DNA of 13,603 bases from an uncultured Ruminococcus sp. (lineage in GTDB: Bacteria > Bacillota > Clostridia > Oscillospirales > Ruminococcaceae). Below the pieces are notes generated by a model, which was not told the origin of the DNA, made no database searches, and saw only the letters and a program-made list of their open reading frames with translations. The translations under genes were made by a program, and so were the position numbers. Shown piece after piece: positions 1-6,962 of this stretch. Every line of letters begins with the position of its first letter. The stretch's first letter is position 1. The DNA lies in contig CALEPT010000165.1 in assembly GCA_937910385.1 (NCBI GenBank), positions 1 through 13,603 on the forward strand, read 5' to 3'.

Positions 1-68
1 ATTTTTTTAAACAACTTAGTAAATCACCACCGTTACAATATTCAGTTATTATATAATAATTATGTATT

Positions 69-308
69 GTGTGTTTTATTGCTTCAAACCACACAACTGG
101 TGGAAATTCAGGAAGTCCAGTTATAAATGCAGATGGTAATCTCGTTGGTATAAATTTCGATCGCAATTGGGAAGGAACTATGAGCGATGTAATGTATAAC
201 CCACAGATTTGTAGGAATATTTCTGTGGATATAAGGTATGTTTTGTTTTTGATTGACAAATATGCTGGTGCTAAAAATATTATAAAAGAACTTGATATTG
301 TTGAATAA
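69..308 (+). pseudogene. C-terminal fragment of an S46-family (DPP7/DPP11-like) serine peptidase
   Basis: This is the last ~80 residues of a peptidase S46 family protein, a periplasmic dipeptidyl-peptidase typical of Bacteroidetes. The segment GGNSGSPV carries the family's catalytic serine (GNSGSP), and the tail with DIRYVLFLIDKYAGA is the usual S46 C-terminus. S46 enzymes are about 700 residues long, so nearly all of the protein is missing. Reading back in frame, homology-like sequence (LCIVCFIASNH) stops at a TAA at 57-59, and bases 1-56 do not read as S46 in any frame. This is therefore a contig-edge truncation with poor sequence or a decayed copy. The GTG at 69 is only the first possible start after the stop and should not be taken as a real one. 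Family confidence is high; status is uncertain. Confidence 0.75.
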
Positions 309-324
309 TTAAGAATAAAAAATA

Positions 325-930
325 ATGATAATAATAGGAATTGCTGGCGGTACGGGTTCTGGTAAAACAACGGTTGTAAAAAAAATAGCAGAAACACTAC
401 CACCTGAAAATGTGGCAGTTATTCCGCTCGACTCTTATTACAACGACACTACTAACTTAACCGAAGAACAGCGACGTGAAATAAATTTTGACCATCCCGA
501 TGCGTTTGATTGGAAACTACTTTTTGAGCATATAAAGCAGTTGCGTGCAGGTTATGCTGTTGCACAGCCTACGTATTCTTACATTGAGTGTAACCGCATG
601 AAAGAAACTATTCATGTGGAGCCAAAGCCCGTGATGATTATCGAGGGTATAATGACGTTGATTAAAAAGAATTTACGCGATCTTATGGATTTGAAAATTT
701 TTGTTGATACAGATTCGGACGAACGCCTTATTCGTATTATTAAACGTGATGTACTTGAACGCGGACGTACTGCCGAAATGGTGATGGAAAGATACATGGC
801 GGTTCTAAAACCAATGCATTTGGAATTTATAGAGCCTACAAAACGTTATGCTGATATAATAATTCCTCAAGGCGGCGACAACGAAAAAGGAATTTCTATC
901 ATAAAAAAATATATATTACAGGCTAAATAA
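325..930 (+). CDS. udk: Uridine kinase
   Basis: The product is a 201-residue uridine kinase of the P-loop NTPase fold. It phosphorylates uridine and cytidine to UMP and CMP in the cytoplasmic pyrimidine salvage pathway. The Walker A loop GGTGSGKTT sits at residues 8-16. It is followed by the substrate-region signature PLDSYYND, the DHPDAFDW segment, and the conserved RDVLERGRT region that forms the lid. The length fits bacterial Udk (about 205-215). The ATG at 325 is preceded by an A-rich tract (AAGAATAAAAAATA) with no Shine-Dalgarno site, the Bacteroidetes style of translation start. It lies 16 bases after the S46 remnant and 18 bases before the expansin gene, on the same strand. Confidence 0.92.
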   Translation: MIIIGIAGGTGSGKTTVVKKIAETLPPENVAVIPLDSYYNDTTNLTEEQRREINFDHPDAFDWKLLFEHIKQLRAGYAVAQPTYSYIECNRMKETIHVEPKPVMIIEGIMTLIKKNLRDLMDLKIFVDTDSDERLIRIIKRDVLERGRTAEMVMERYMAVLKPMHLEFIEPTKRYADIIIPQGGDNEKGISIIKKYILQAK

Positions 931-948
931 TAAAAAAAAACAAAGACT

Positions 949-1770
949 ATGAAAACAAAATTTTTATTGGCAACATTGTTGACATTTTCTGCATTTGGTT
1001 TTGTCGCGTGTGGTGATGATAATGATGACAACGACAGCACCACAACAGAGCAAACTGATGGTAGTTCATCTCAAAGCGATGGACAATCGAGCGATAATGG
1101 TACTGCACAAGGAGGTACCGAAACTGATGGAAACATAGCAAATTCTGAAGATGCAAAGTATTTTGCGTTGGATAAGACATTTAGTTCAACGGCCACTTAT
1201 TATGGCGGTGGTTACACTGGCGGTTGTTGTATGCTTGATGATTTTTGCCAAAACTATTATGTTGCTGCACTCAACGAGTATGATTACAAAGAAGGGCTTA
1301 TGGCAGGTGCGTATCTCGAAGTAACAGGACCAAATGGAACGATAGATGTGTTGATAACCGATCTTATGCCTTATTCTGGCAACGAAAGCAATTGTACAGT
1401 TGGAGCTATAGATTTAAACGAAAAAGCGTTTGAAAAAATAGCAAACAAAGTGGATGGCAAGGTAAATATTTCGTGGAAAGTGAAGGCTTTACCAACAGAT
1501 TCTCCTGTAAAATTTAAATTTAAAGAAGGTTCGAGCCAGTATTGGTGTGGTATTCAAGTGCAAAACCATCGGTATCCGTTAAAAAAACTTGAAGTTAAAC
1601 AAAATGGTCAGTATATTGAGTTGCCCAAAAAATATTACAACTATTTTCTTGCTGAAAGTGGGTTGGGTGAAGGTCCATACGACATTAGACTTACCGATAT
1701 TTATGGTCATGTAATAGAAGAAACCAACATACCTCTCAATCAGACCACCGTTGGTAAGCATAATTTTTAA
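949..1770 (+). CDS. Bacterial expansin-like lipoprotein (DPBB plus CBM63)
   Basis: This 273-residue protein resembles bacterial expansins such as Bacillus subtilis EXLX1, which loosen plant cell-wall cellulose without hydrolysis. A lipoprotein signal ends at Cys21 (GFVAC). It is followed by the acid run GDDNDDND and a Ser/Thr/Gly/Asp linker to about residue 70. The run resembles the acidic surface-export signals of Bacteroidetes lipoproteins. The double-psi beta-barrel spans roughly 75-165 (TATYYGGG near 81; DLMP at 138-141; AIDL with Asp155, equivalent to the key Asp of EXLX1). The CBM63-like domain follows (GSSQYW at 194-199, IQVQNHRYP at 202-210, YNYF near 230, TDIYG later). From memory of EXLX1, Met140 replaces a Tyr and Tyr198 replaces the first of two Trp residues. 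Six cysteines in the first domain suggest disulfides. The start follows an A-rich leader without Shine-Dalgarno. Confidence 0.87.
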   Translation: MKTKFLLATLLTFSAFGFVACGDDNDDNDSTTTEQTDGSSSQSDGQSSDNGTAQGGTETDGNIANSEDAKYFALDKTFSSTATYYGGGYTGGCCMLDDFCQNYYVAALNEYDYKEGLMAGAYLEVTGPNGTIDVLITDLMPYSGNESNCTVGAIDLNEKAFEKIANKVDGKVNISWKVKALPTDSPVKFKFKEGSSQYWCGIQVQNHRYPLKKLEVKQNGQYIELPKKYYNYFLAESGLGEGPYDIRLTDIYGHVIEETNIPLNQTTVGKHNF

Positions 1771-1778
1771 GAAAAATA

Positions 1779-2579
1779 ATGCGATATTTTTATATAATAT
1801 TTCTTGTTCTAATGGCGTGGTCAAGTAACGCACAAAATCAAGATGATGTGCGCTTGGCTTACGCCTATTATAATTCTGGCGAATACGAAAAAGCTGCATA
1901 TTTGTTTGAGAATTTATATGCGCAAACAAATTCACGTGGCTATTTTAACTATTACATTACTTGCCTAATTAAAGATTCGCAATTTGAAAAAGCAGAAAAG
2001 GCTGTAAAAAAACAAATGTCGTCGAACAAAACCGACAAAACTTACAATATTATTCTTGGCAATATTTATAACAAAAGTAATCGTTCAGAAAAAGCAACAG
2101 AACAATTTGAAACTATATTTAAAGATATTCCTGTACAGCGAAATACAGTAATTAATCTTGCCAATCAATTTTCGTCAATTGAAGAATATGGTTATGCCGA
2201 AAAAATATTGTTACAAAGTGGGGAACAGAACGGTGAAAATTATGATTTTGAACTTATGAGTATTTACAGTCAAGCTCATAATAGCCAAAAAATGATAGAC
2301 AAAGGACTTGATATTGTGCATACAAATCCACAACAAGCCCAAATGATCCAAAACAATTTTCAATATTATCTCAATACTGATGTTAATGACGAATTTTACG
2401 ATAAACTTCGATTGACACTATTGCAACGTGTACAAAAAAATCCAACAACGGCTTTTTCTGAAATGCTTGTTTTGGGGAACAGCCGTGCCACATTTAGGGC
2501 AAAAATCAGCTTTTTTGGGTATTTCACTTCCGCATTTTTTACAATACATACATTTACCTCCCAATTAAAAATGGTTTAA
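1779..2579 (+). CDS. TPR-repeat secreted protein, 3' end replaced at a sequence junction
   Basis: The first ~231 residues form a tetratricopeptide-repeat protein with a signal peptide (residues 1-19, ending SSNA before QNQ). Helical repeats begin with RLAYAYYNSGEYEKAAYLFENLY and continue through NIYNKSNRSEKATEQFE. It looks like the large periplasmic TPR proteins of Bacteroidales. Homology-like sequence runs to PTTAFSEMLV (about base 2471). The remaining codons are non-coding in this frame: they are the complement of a minus-strand zinc-ribbon gene start (2475-2549). The stop at 2577-2579 is therefore accidental and the true protein is truncated. The ATG at 1779 is 8 bases after the expansin stop, with only an A-rich leader, so the two genes are probably cotranscribed. 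Confidence 0.72.
   Translation: MRYFYIIFLVLMAWSSNAQNQDDVRLAYAYYNSGEYEKAAYLFENLYAQTNSRGYFNYYITCLIKDSQFEKAEKAVKKQMSSNKTDKTYNIILGNIYNKSNRSEKATEQFETIFKDIPVQRNTVINLANQFSSIEEYGYAEKILLQSGEQNGENYDFELMSIYSQAHNSQKMIDKGLDIVHTNPQQAQMIQNNFQYYLNTDVNDEFYDKLRLTLLQRVQKNPTTAFSEMLVLGNSRATFRAKISFFGYFTSAFFTIHTFTSQLKMV
2475..2549 (-). pseudogene. 5' fragment of a zinc-ribbon protein gene
   Basis: Read on the minus strand, 2549 down to 2475 encodes 25 residues beginning MYCKKCGSEI and continuing PKKADFCPKCGTAVP. This is the standard N-terminal zinc ribbon (Cys3, Cys6, Cys17, Cys20) found on many Firmicutes membrane proteins. A GGAGG ribosome binding site lies at 2557-2561, 7 bases ahead of the ATG at 2547-2549. 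The ATG four bases earlier (2551-2553) runs into a stop after four codons. Past codon 25 the reading enters the antisense of the TPR gene, so the protein is cut off at the junction near 2472-2475. The clear Shine-Dalgarno contrasts with the leaderless-looking starts of the genes to the left. Confidence 0.75.
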
Positions 2580-2585
2580 ATCAAT

Positions 2586-2614
2586 GCCGCACAAAGCTAT
2601 CTGCTTTGTGCGGC
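2586..2614. terminator. Perfect 12-bp hairpin between minus-strand genes
   Basis: GCCGCACAAAGC (2586-2597) is the exact reverse complement of GCTTTGTGCGGC (2603-2614), separated by the 5-base loop TATCT. It lies 44 bases after the stop of the minus-strand gene at 2658 and 36 bases before the start of the zinc-ribbon gene fragment. Neither side has a good T-run, so it could be a weak terminator, an RNA-stability hairpin or a protein site. Confidence 0.5.
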
Positions 2615-2657
2615 GCAGTTTACAGTCTCATTATTAAGTGCCAGTATTTTTCAGATG

Positions 2658-3080
2658 TTATGCTTTAACAAACGCGGGATAATATACCTTTCCCTCAAAA
2701 ATAAAAAAAACTAAAACAGTTGGAGCATCAATTGCATTCTTTGATTCATCATTGACGTACATTGCAATTAATCCGGGATATTTGTCACTTTCCTGATATT
2801 TGCCATTATTTATCAGTTCATTCTCTGAATTGTACCATTCCCACTTGTCATTTGAAAAATATATAGTGGTATCGTAAGAACCCGAAAAATCCCCAATATC
2901 ATGAGATATCCAATACTCAACCTGTTCTTTACGTTCTTCGCTCATATTTTGAAACCAAGAGTATTCATCTTCATAAAATGAATTTAACTGATTGAACTCA
3001 ATTGTAAAATCCTCACCTTTTTTCCAATTGCCTGCTAAATTAAAGGCATATGTTTGGGTGCATAAAAAGTCCCCCAACAT
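2658..3080 (-). CDS. Unrecognised protein, 3' part of a frameshifted gene
   Basis: I do not recognise this family. The 140 residues from ATG 3080 are rich in aromatic and acidic residues and look beta-rich. They include GNWKKGEDFTIEFN, TTIYFSNDKWEWYNSENEL, GKYQESDKYPGLIAMYV and the hydrophobic end VLVFFIFEGKVYYPAF, compatible with a lipocalin-like calyx (guess). The reading frame stays open back to 3233 with protein-like sequence (residues such as NVYYNETNDFCLW and YFIARYPDKTNQPNELY). The ATG at 3080 is therefore probably internal, and it has no ribosome binding site. The 5' part of the gene is in another frame (3122-3349). A one-base change in the A4 run at 3226-3229 would join the two into about 230 residues. 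Confidence 0.55.
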   Translation of the reverse strand: MLGDFLCTQTYAFNLAGNWKKGEDFTIEFNQLNSFYEDEYSWFQNMSEERKEQVEYWISHDIGDFSGSYDTTIYFSNDKWEWYNSENELINNGKYQESDKYPGLIAMYVNDESKNAIDAPTVLVFFIFEGKVYYPAFVKA

Positions 3081-3121
3081 ATATAGTTCATTAGGCTGAT
3101 TTGTTTTATCGGGATATCGTG

Positions 3122-3349
3122 CTATAAAATATGGCAGATATCCATAGTTTGATCTATTACAACTTGATATCCCAGGCTGTATATTCCAAAGACAGAAATC
3201 ATTTGTTTCATTATAATAAACATTGAAAATGTCTCATTTTGTTCATCGAAAATCAGACCTATACCTATTTCGGTGCATTCGTTTTTTGTCAATATTTCAT
3301 AGTTATCGATTGGATCAAAGTAGTTCCCAAATTCTAACTCGGGTGACAT
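3122..3349 (-). pseudogene. 5' part of the frameshifted unrecognised gene
   Basis: The coding-like part is about the first 40 codons from ATG 3349 (SPELEFGNYFDPIDNYEIL, then GIGLIFDEQNETF). After that, the frame used at 2658-3233 gives the more protein-like reading, FNVYYNETNDFCLWN. Joining the frames at 3226-3229 needs one extra base in a run of four A (four T on the coding strand), a common indel position. There is no ribosome binding site before 3349, and the frame stays open upstream to a stop at 3380-3382, so the true start may be missing. Either the gene is decayed or the frameshift is a sequencing or assembly error. Confidence 0.5.
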
Positions 3350-3391
3350 ATTAATATATCGCTGCGGGATATTATATTCTCATGGCAGTCA

Positions 3392-4276
3392 ATGGTAACT
3401 GTATTTTTTTCAATTATGTGTCTGCTTTCGGGAGTTTTTGGTTCTTTCGTTTGTGGATTTTTGAGTACATTTTTCTTTTCATTCAGCGTATTAATGAGGT
3501 TATCACTCAACGCAACCGTCTCATACATAATTGCAATAATTATTTCAGCTATTGTTGGTGTATTAACAGTGGCATACAGACAGCCCTTTGTAATTATATT
3601 TACAGCTTTATACGGCGGAATATTCTCGGGCTTCTGGCTTGCTTGTATGATTTCCAAAGTAGAGATTTACAAGTTATTTGCGATTATCTTCATTGTTTTA
3701 GGACTTTTTGTTCAGACAAAGGTCAATCACGGTTTGCTTGACAGTGGTTCGATTATAGAAGATGTTAAAAGAAGGTTCAATAGAAAAAAACAAGTTGTCG
3801 AAAGCACAGAAGGAAATTACAATACAGAGCCTTCTATCAAAAAAGAATCAAAGAAAATCAAGCCCTTAGTTAAGAAAGAGACTAAAAAAGCAGTTCCTAA
3901 GTGTCCAAGCTGCGGCGCGTCACTGGACGATGATTCAGTATTCTGTATAAAATGCGGAAATAGGATCGGTGAAGCCCCAATCACGGCTCCGATAACGGAA
4001 GCTCCAACCGAGACTTTAAAATCAAAGGAGGATATTGTAACCACAGCACTGACAGAGAAATTGACATCTGCTCCCGCTTACACAGAACCGCATGAAGCTA
4101 TGACCGAAACAAAGGCAGATGTCACAGAAGCACCAAAGCTGAGTTTAGGCGGTCTGCGACGTAAAGACTCTGAGGGAAAAACAGGCGGCGGCTTAGTAAT
4201 TAACGTAGATAAAACCACCGAGAAAAAGCCGACAGGCAATTCTCATTTCACATCAGCAGACGATTTTGACGATTAA
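3392..4276 (+). CDS. Membrane protein with cytoplasmic zinc ribbon
   Basis: The 294-residue product has three to four hydrophobic segments in residues 1-108 (around 5-35, 43-62, 65-86 and 95-108). A Lys/Glu-rich linker follows, then a zinc ribbon CPSCGASL...FCIKCGNR with Cys171, Cys174, Cys185 and Cys188. After it comes a repetitive Pro/Thr/Glu/Ala-rich tail (APITAPITEAPTET) ending in the acidic motif SADDFDD. It heads the operon with the vWA, PP2C and kinase genes, with 18 bases before the next start, so it is probably their membrane anchor or adaptor (inference). The start is doubtful: no ribosome binding site precedes ATG 3392 and the frame is open back to 3347 (residues such as ISLRDIIFSWQS). 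The true N-terminus may have been lost at a breakpoint. No known family name is assigned. Confidence 0.72.
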   Translation: MVTVFFSIMCLLSGVFGSFVCGFLSTFFFSFSVLMRLSLNATVSYIIAIIISAIVGVLTVAYRQPFVIIFTALYGGIFSGFWLACMISKVEIYKLFAIIFIVLGLFVQTKVNHGLLDSGSIIEDVKRRFNRKKQVVESTEGNYNTEPSIKKESKKIKPLVKKETKKAVPKCPSCGASLDDDSVFCIKCGNRIGEAPITAPITEAPTETLKSKEDIVTTALTEKLTSAPAYTEPHEAMTETKADVTEAPKLSLGGLRRKDSEGKTGGGLVINVDKTTEKKPTGNSHFTSADDFDD

Positions 4277-4294
4277 TTGAAAGGAAGTAATATT

Positions 4295-4981
4295 ATGGGA
4301 TCAAATTATAAAATGAAGTACAACGTGGATATAGTTTTTGTTATTGACGCTACGGGAAGTATGTCCGACCTTATAGATATTGTAAAGAACAATGCTATCA
4401 ATTTTCATTCGGATATTCAAGAGGTAATGAGCAAAAAGGGAAAGACTATTCAGGATTTTCGCATAAAGGTAATTGCGTTCCGCGATTATATTGCCGACGG
4501 CGAAGACGCAATGCTGAGAACGGATTTCTTCAATCTCCCAGATGAAACAGAGGAGTTTAAGGAAACGGTCAATTCCATTTCAGCGTTCGGCGGCGGTGAT
4601 GAGCCTGAGGACGGTCTCGAAGCGCTTGCCTTTGCAATTCGCTCCAAATGGAATACAGAGGGCTTAAAGCGCAGACAGTTGATAGTTGTGTGGTCTGATG
4701 CTTCAACTCACCCGTTGGGATTCGGAAAGCATATTGACAATTATCCTAAAAAAATGGCAGCCGACTTCAATGAACTCACTAAGTGGTGGGGTGATAAGGA
4801 CAATAACGGTTATATGGATTATAATTCCAAGCGACTTATTCTGTTTACGCCCGATGTCCCCGGGTGGAGCGACATAAGAAATTCATGGGATAATGTTATA
4901 CACTATATGTCAGAGGCAGGAAAGGGTCTTGAGGAAGTAAATTATAATCAAATCATCGACGCAATTGCATACAGTATATGA
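4295..4981 (+). CDS. TerY-like von Willebrand factor A domain protein
   Basis: This 228-residue protein is essentially one vWA domain. The metal-ion-dependent adhesion site is intact in its first loop: VFVIDATGSMSDL, with Asp18, Thr20 and Ser22. Later landmarks are FRDYIADGED, GGGDEPEDGLEAL (about 105-117) and RRQLIVVWSDASTHP. The pattern matches TerY-family vWA proteins, which occur beside a PP2C phosphatase and a kinase (the TerY-P triad described for Ter-linked systems). The PP2C and kinase genes follow directly here. ATG 4295 is chosen over the in-frame TTG at 4277 because AAGGAAG lies at 4281-4287, 7 bases upstream of the ATG. The stop overlaps the next start by 4 bases (ATGA at 4978-4981), implying translational coupling. 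It is likely cytoplasmic and may bind the kinase or phosphatase (inference). Confidence 0.88.
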   Translation: MGSNYKMKYNVDIVFVIDATGSMSDLIDIVKNNAINFHSDIQEVMSKKGKTIQDFRIKVIAFRDYIADGEDAMLRTDFFNLPDETEEFKETVNSISAFGGGDEPEDGLEALAFAIRSKWNTEGLKRRQLIVVWSDASTHPLGFGKHIDNYPKKMAADFNELTKWWGDKDNNGYMDYNSKRLILFTPDVPGWSDIRNSWDNVIHYMSEAGKGLEEVNYNQIIDAIAYSI

Positions 4982-5937
4982 GCAGCGATAAGAAAATAAA
5001 AACCACTCCGTCAGTTGTTATATGTGCGGAAAGAGAAAAGCTTGAGGGCTTGGGCGAGGATTCGTATTCATTCTCTTTCCGCAGCGGAGATAACGGCTAT
5101 ATAGCAGTATATGACGGCTGTGGTGGCATGGGTGCGAGAAAATATAGCAAGGCAAAGAATAAAACAGGTGCTCGAATTGCATCAAGGCTTGCGGCATATC
5201 TCACAGACGAATTCTATAACACTCAGCAATTTAAATACGACGGTGCGGATCATGAATGCTTAAAGGAGAAATTCAAGGAAGCGTTTAATAAAGTGAAATT
5301 AGCCGTTGAAAATGACGGCGGCTTCATGCTAGGCGGCGACTTGTTCAAGGCAATTCCCACTACCGCGAGTATCATTGCAATAAAACCACAAGCCGAAAAT
5401 GAACTTTTATGCGAATTTCTTTGGGCAGGCGATTCAAGAGGGTATTTTCTTGACTCTGACGGCTTATGCCAAATAACCAAGGATGAGCTTCAAACTGAGG
5501 AAGACGCTTTTACGAATTTGCGAAGTGATGGAAGAATGTCTAATGTTATTTATGCGGACGGAGAATTTCACATAAGTGAGCGCGATATTACATTGAAGTC
5601 ACCGATAATGATAATAAGCTCCACGGACGGAGCGTTCGGATATTTCTCCACACCTATGGAGTTTGAGTATATTATTTTAAAATCATTATGTGAGTCTGCT
5701 TCCGCAGAGGAATGGGAAAGAAATTTGTCGGAATTGATAATTCCCGTTACGGGTGATGATTTTGCCGCTTGTATCGCTGTATACGGATTTGAAAATTACA
5801 AGGATATAAAGAAATATTTTTCTAAGCGGCTTGATTATATAAGCAGGAAATTCATTGAAAAAATAGATGAAGATACCCCTGAACAGGAACTGGAAAAATT
5901 ATGGCATAAATACAAGACAAGCTACTACAGGCGGTGA
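4978..5937 (+). CDS. PP2C-family Ser/Thr protein phosphatase
   Basis: The 319-residue protein is a PPM/PP2C phosphatase, expected to remove phosphate from Ser/Thr residues using Mn or Mg ions. Metal-binding motifs are visible in order: GED at 26-28, DGCGG at 46-50 (the family usually has DGHGG), GDSR at 151-154, STDG at 215-218 and GDDFAA at 259-264 (replacing the GxDN motif). The core ends near 270. A charged helical C-terminus (YKDIKKYF to the end) may contact partners. There is no membrane segment. Its ATG overlaps the vWA stop and it is followed 5 bases later by the kinase, so the opposing enzymes are made together. It probably reverses phosphorylation by that kinase (inference from context). 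Confidence 0.87.
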   Translation: MSSDKKIKTTPSVVICAEREKLEGLGEDSYSFSFRSGDNGYIAVYDGCGGMGARKYSKAKNKTGARIASRLAAYLTDEFYNTQQFKYDGADHECLKEKFKEAFNKVKLAVENDGGFMLGGDLFKAIPTTASIIAIKPQAENELLCEFLWAGDSRGYFLDSDGLCQITKDELQTEEDAFTNLRSDGRMSNVIYADGEFHISERDITLKSPIMIISSTDGAFGYFSTPMEFEYIILKSLCESASAEEWERNLSELIIPVTGDDFAACIAVYGFENYKDIKKYFSKRLDYISRKFIEKIDEDTPEQELEKLWHKYKTSYYRR

Positions 5938-5942
5938 TTACA

Positions 5943-6953
5943 ATGGGTGAGCTCTCAATTAAAATGCCCAAAAAAGAATTAAAGGGAAAGACATTTGAGC
6001 CGTATCAAATCGGGGAATACACGCTTATCCAACCTATGACAAGCAATAAAAGCGGCTTTTCAAAATGGGGCTTTTGCGTTAAGGACGGAAAAGAATATTT
6101 TATAAAGGAATTTCTCAATCCCGTTTATCCGTTAGACTCTATAAAACTGGATTTTGATGTGCGGCAGAGAAAAATAAAGCAGTGCCGCGAATGGTTCAAT
6201 GAGAAAAAAAGAATATATCAAAATATATCTGTTTCGCAGACGGGAAATCTTGTTGCGCCTATCGAGTTATTTAGACACGAAAGTCATTTTTATTTGATTA
6301 CCGAAAAGGTGACAGAAGCCTCTATGGATTGTAAAGAGATAAGTAGCTTTGATTTAAAGCATAAATTGGTTTTGATCAAGGTTATTGCCAACAGCTTTGC
6401 AAGACTTTCCGAGAATGATGTCGTTCACGCAGATGTGAAGCTTGATAATCTTTTGATAAAGCAGACAAATGCGGGCTACTTTACAATAAAGGTGATAGAT
6501 TTTGACGCAAGCTATCTTACGTCAAATCCGCCGAGCGGTGACGAAATACAAGGCGATCTAGTTTATTTAGCTCCCGAAACCTTTTTGGCAATGCTTGGGG
6601 AGCCCGCAACGCTCACACCAAAAGCAGATGTTTTCGCAATGGGGATTGTATTTCATCAGATATTATGCGGGGAAATGCCCAAGTTCAATTCAGAGTATGA
6701 CTATGTGTATGAAGCCGTTCTGAATGATTCGGAGTTAAGCTTAAACGAGGATATACCCGAAAAATACAAGCTTCTTATTTCATATATGCTGAGAAAGGAA
6801 CCCAATGAACGCTTTTCTACGCAGCAGGTTCTTGCGGCTTTAAAGGCAATTGAAAGTGCTGAAATGACTAACGGAAGAGCTGAAAACAATTCAGCTTCCG
6901 AAGCGGAACGTACTAAAAAATCAAGGTGGCTTATAGCTGATGATTTGGATTAG
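5943..6953 (+). CDS. Ser/Thr protein kinase (TerY-P triad type)
   Basis: The product is a 336-residue eukaryotic-like protein kinase. The ATP-site lysine is in YFIKEF (Lys55). The catalytic loop is HADVKLDNL (162-170), with Asp164, Lys166 and Asn169 present. The metal-binding motif is DFD (186-188) in place of DFG. APE is at 210-212 and the F-helix segment is ADVFAMG (228-234). The N-terminal 20 residues are Lys-rich. After the kinase core (about 22-300) the linker ends in KKSRWLIADDLD, similar to the tail of the protein at 3392-4276. ATG 5943 fits AGGCGG at 5929-5934 better than the GTG at 5934. Family members in TerY-P triads often carry a C-terminal zinc ribbon. Here the ribbon is absent and zinc-binding modules sit on neighbouring proteins. 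Confidence 0.88.
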   Translation: MGELSIKMPKKELKGKTFEPYQIGEYTLIQPMTSNKSGFSKWGFCVKDGKEYFIKEFLNPVYPLDSIKLDFDVRQRKIKQCREWFNEKKRIYQNISVSQTGNLVAPIELFRHESHFYLITEKVTEASMDCKEISSFDLKHKLVLIKVIANSFARLSENDVVHADVKLDNLLIKQTNAGYFTIKVIDFDASYLTSNPPSGDEIQGDLVYLAPETFLAMLGEPATLTPKADVFAMGIVFHQILCGEMPKFNSEYDYVYEAVLNDSELSLNEDIPEKYKLLISYMLRKEPNERFSTQQVLAALKAIESAEMTNGRAENNSASEAERTKKSRWLIADDLD

Positions 6954-6962
6954 GAGAAGATA

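Noticed and set aside
3334..3741. Open frames at 3382-3741 plus and 3334-3657 minus overlapping the membrane protein gene
   Set aside because: They are alternative frames of 3392-4276, whose frame gives clear membrane segments and a zinc ribbon.
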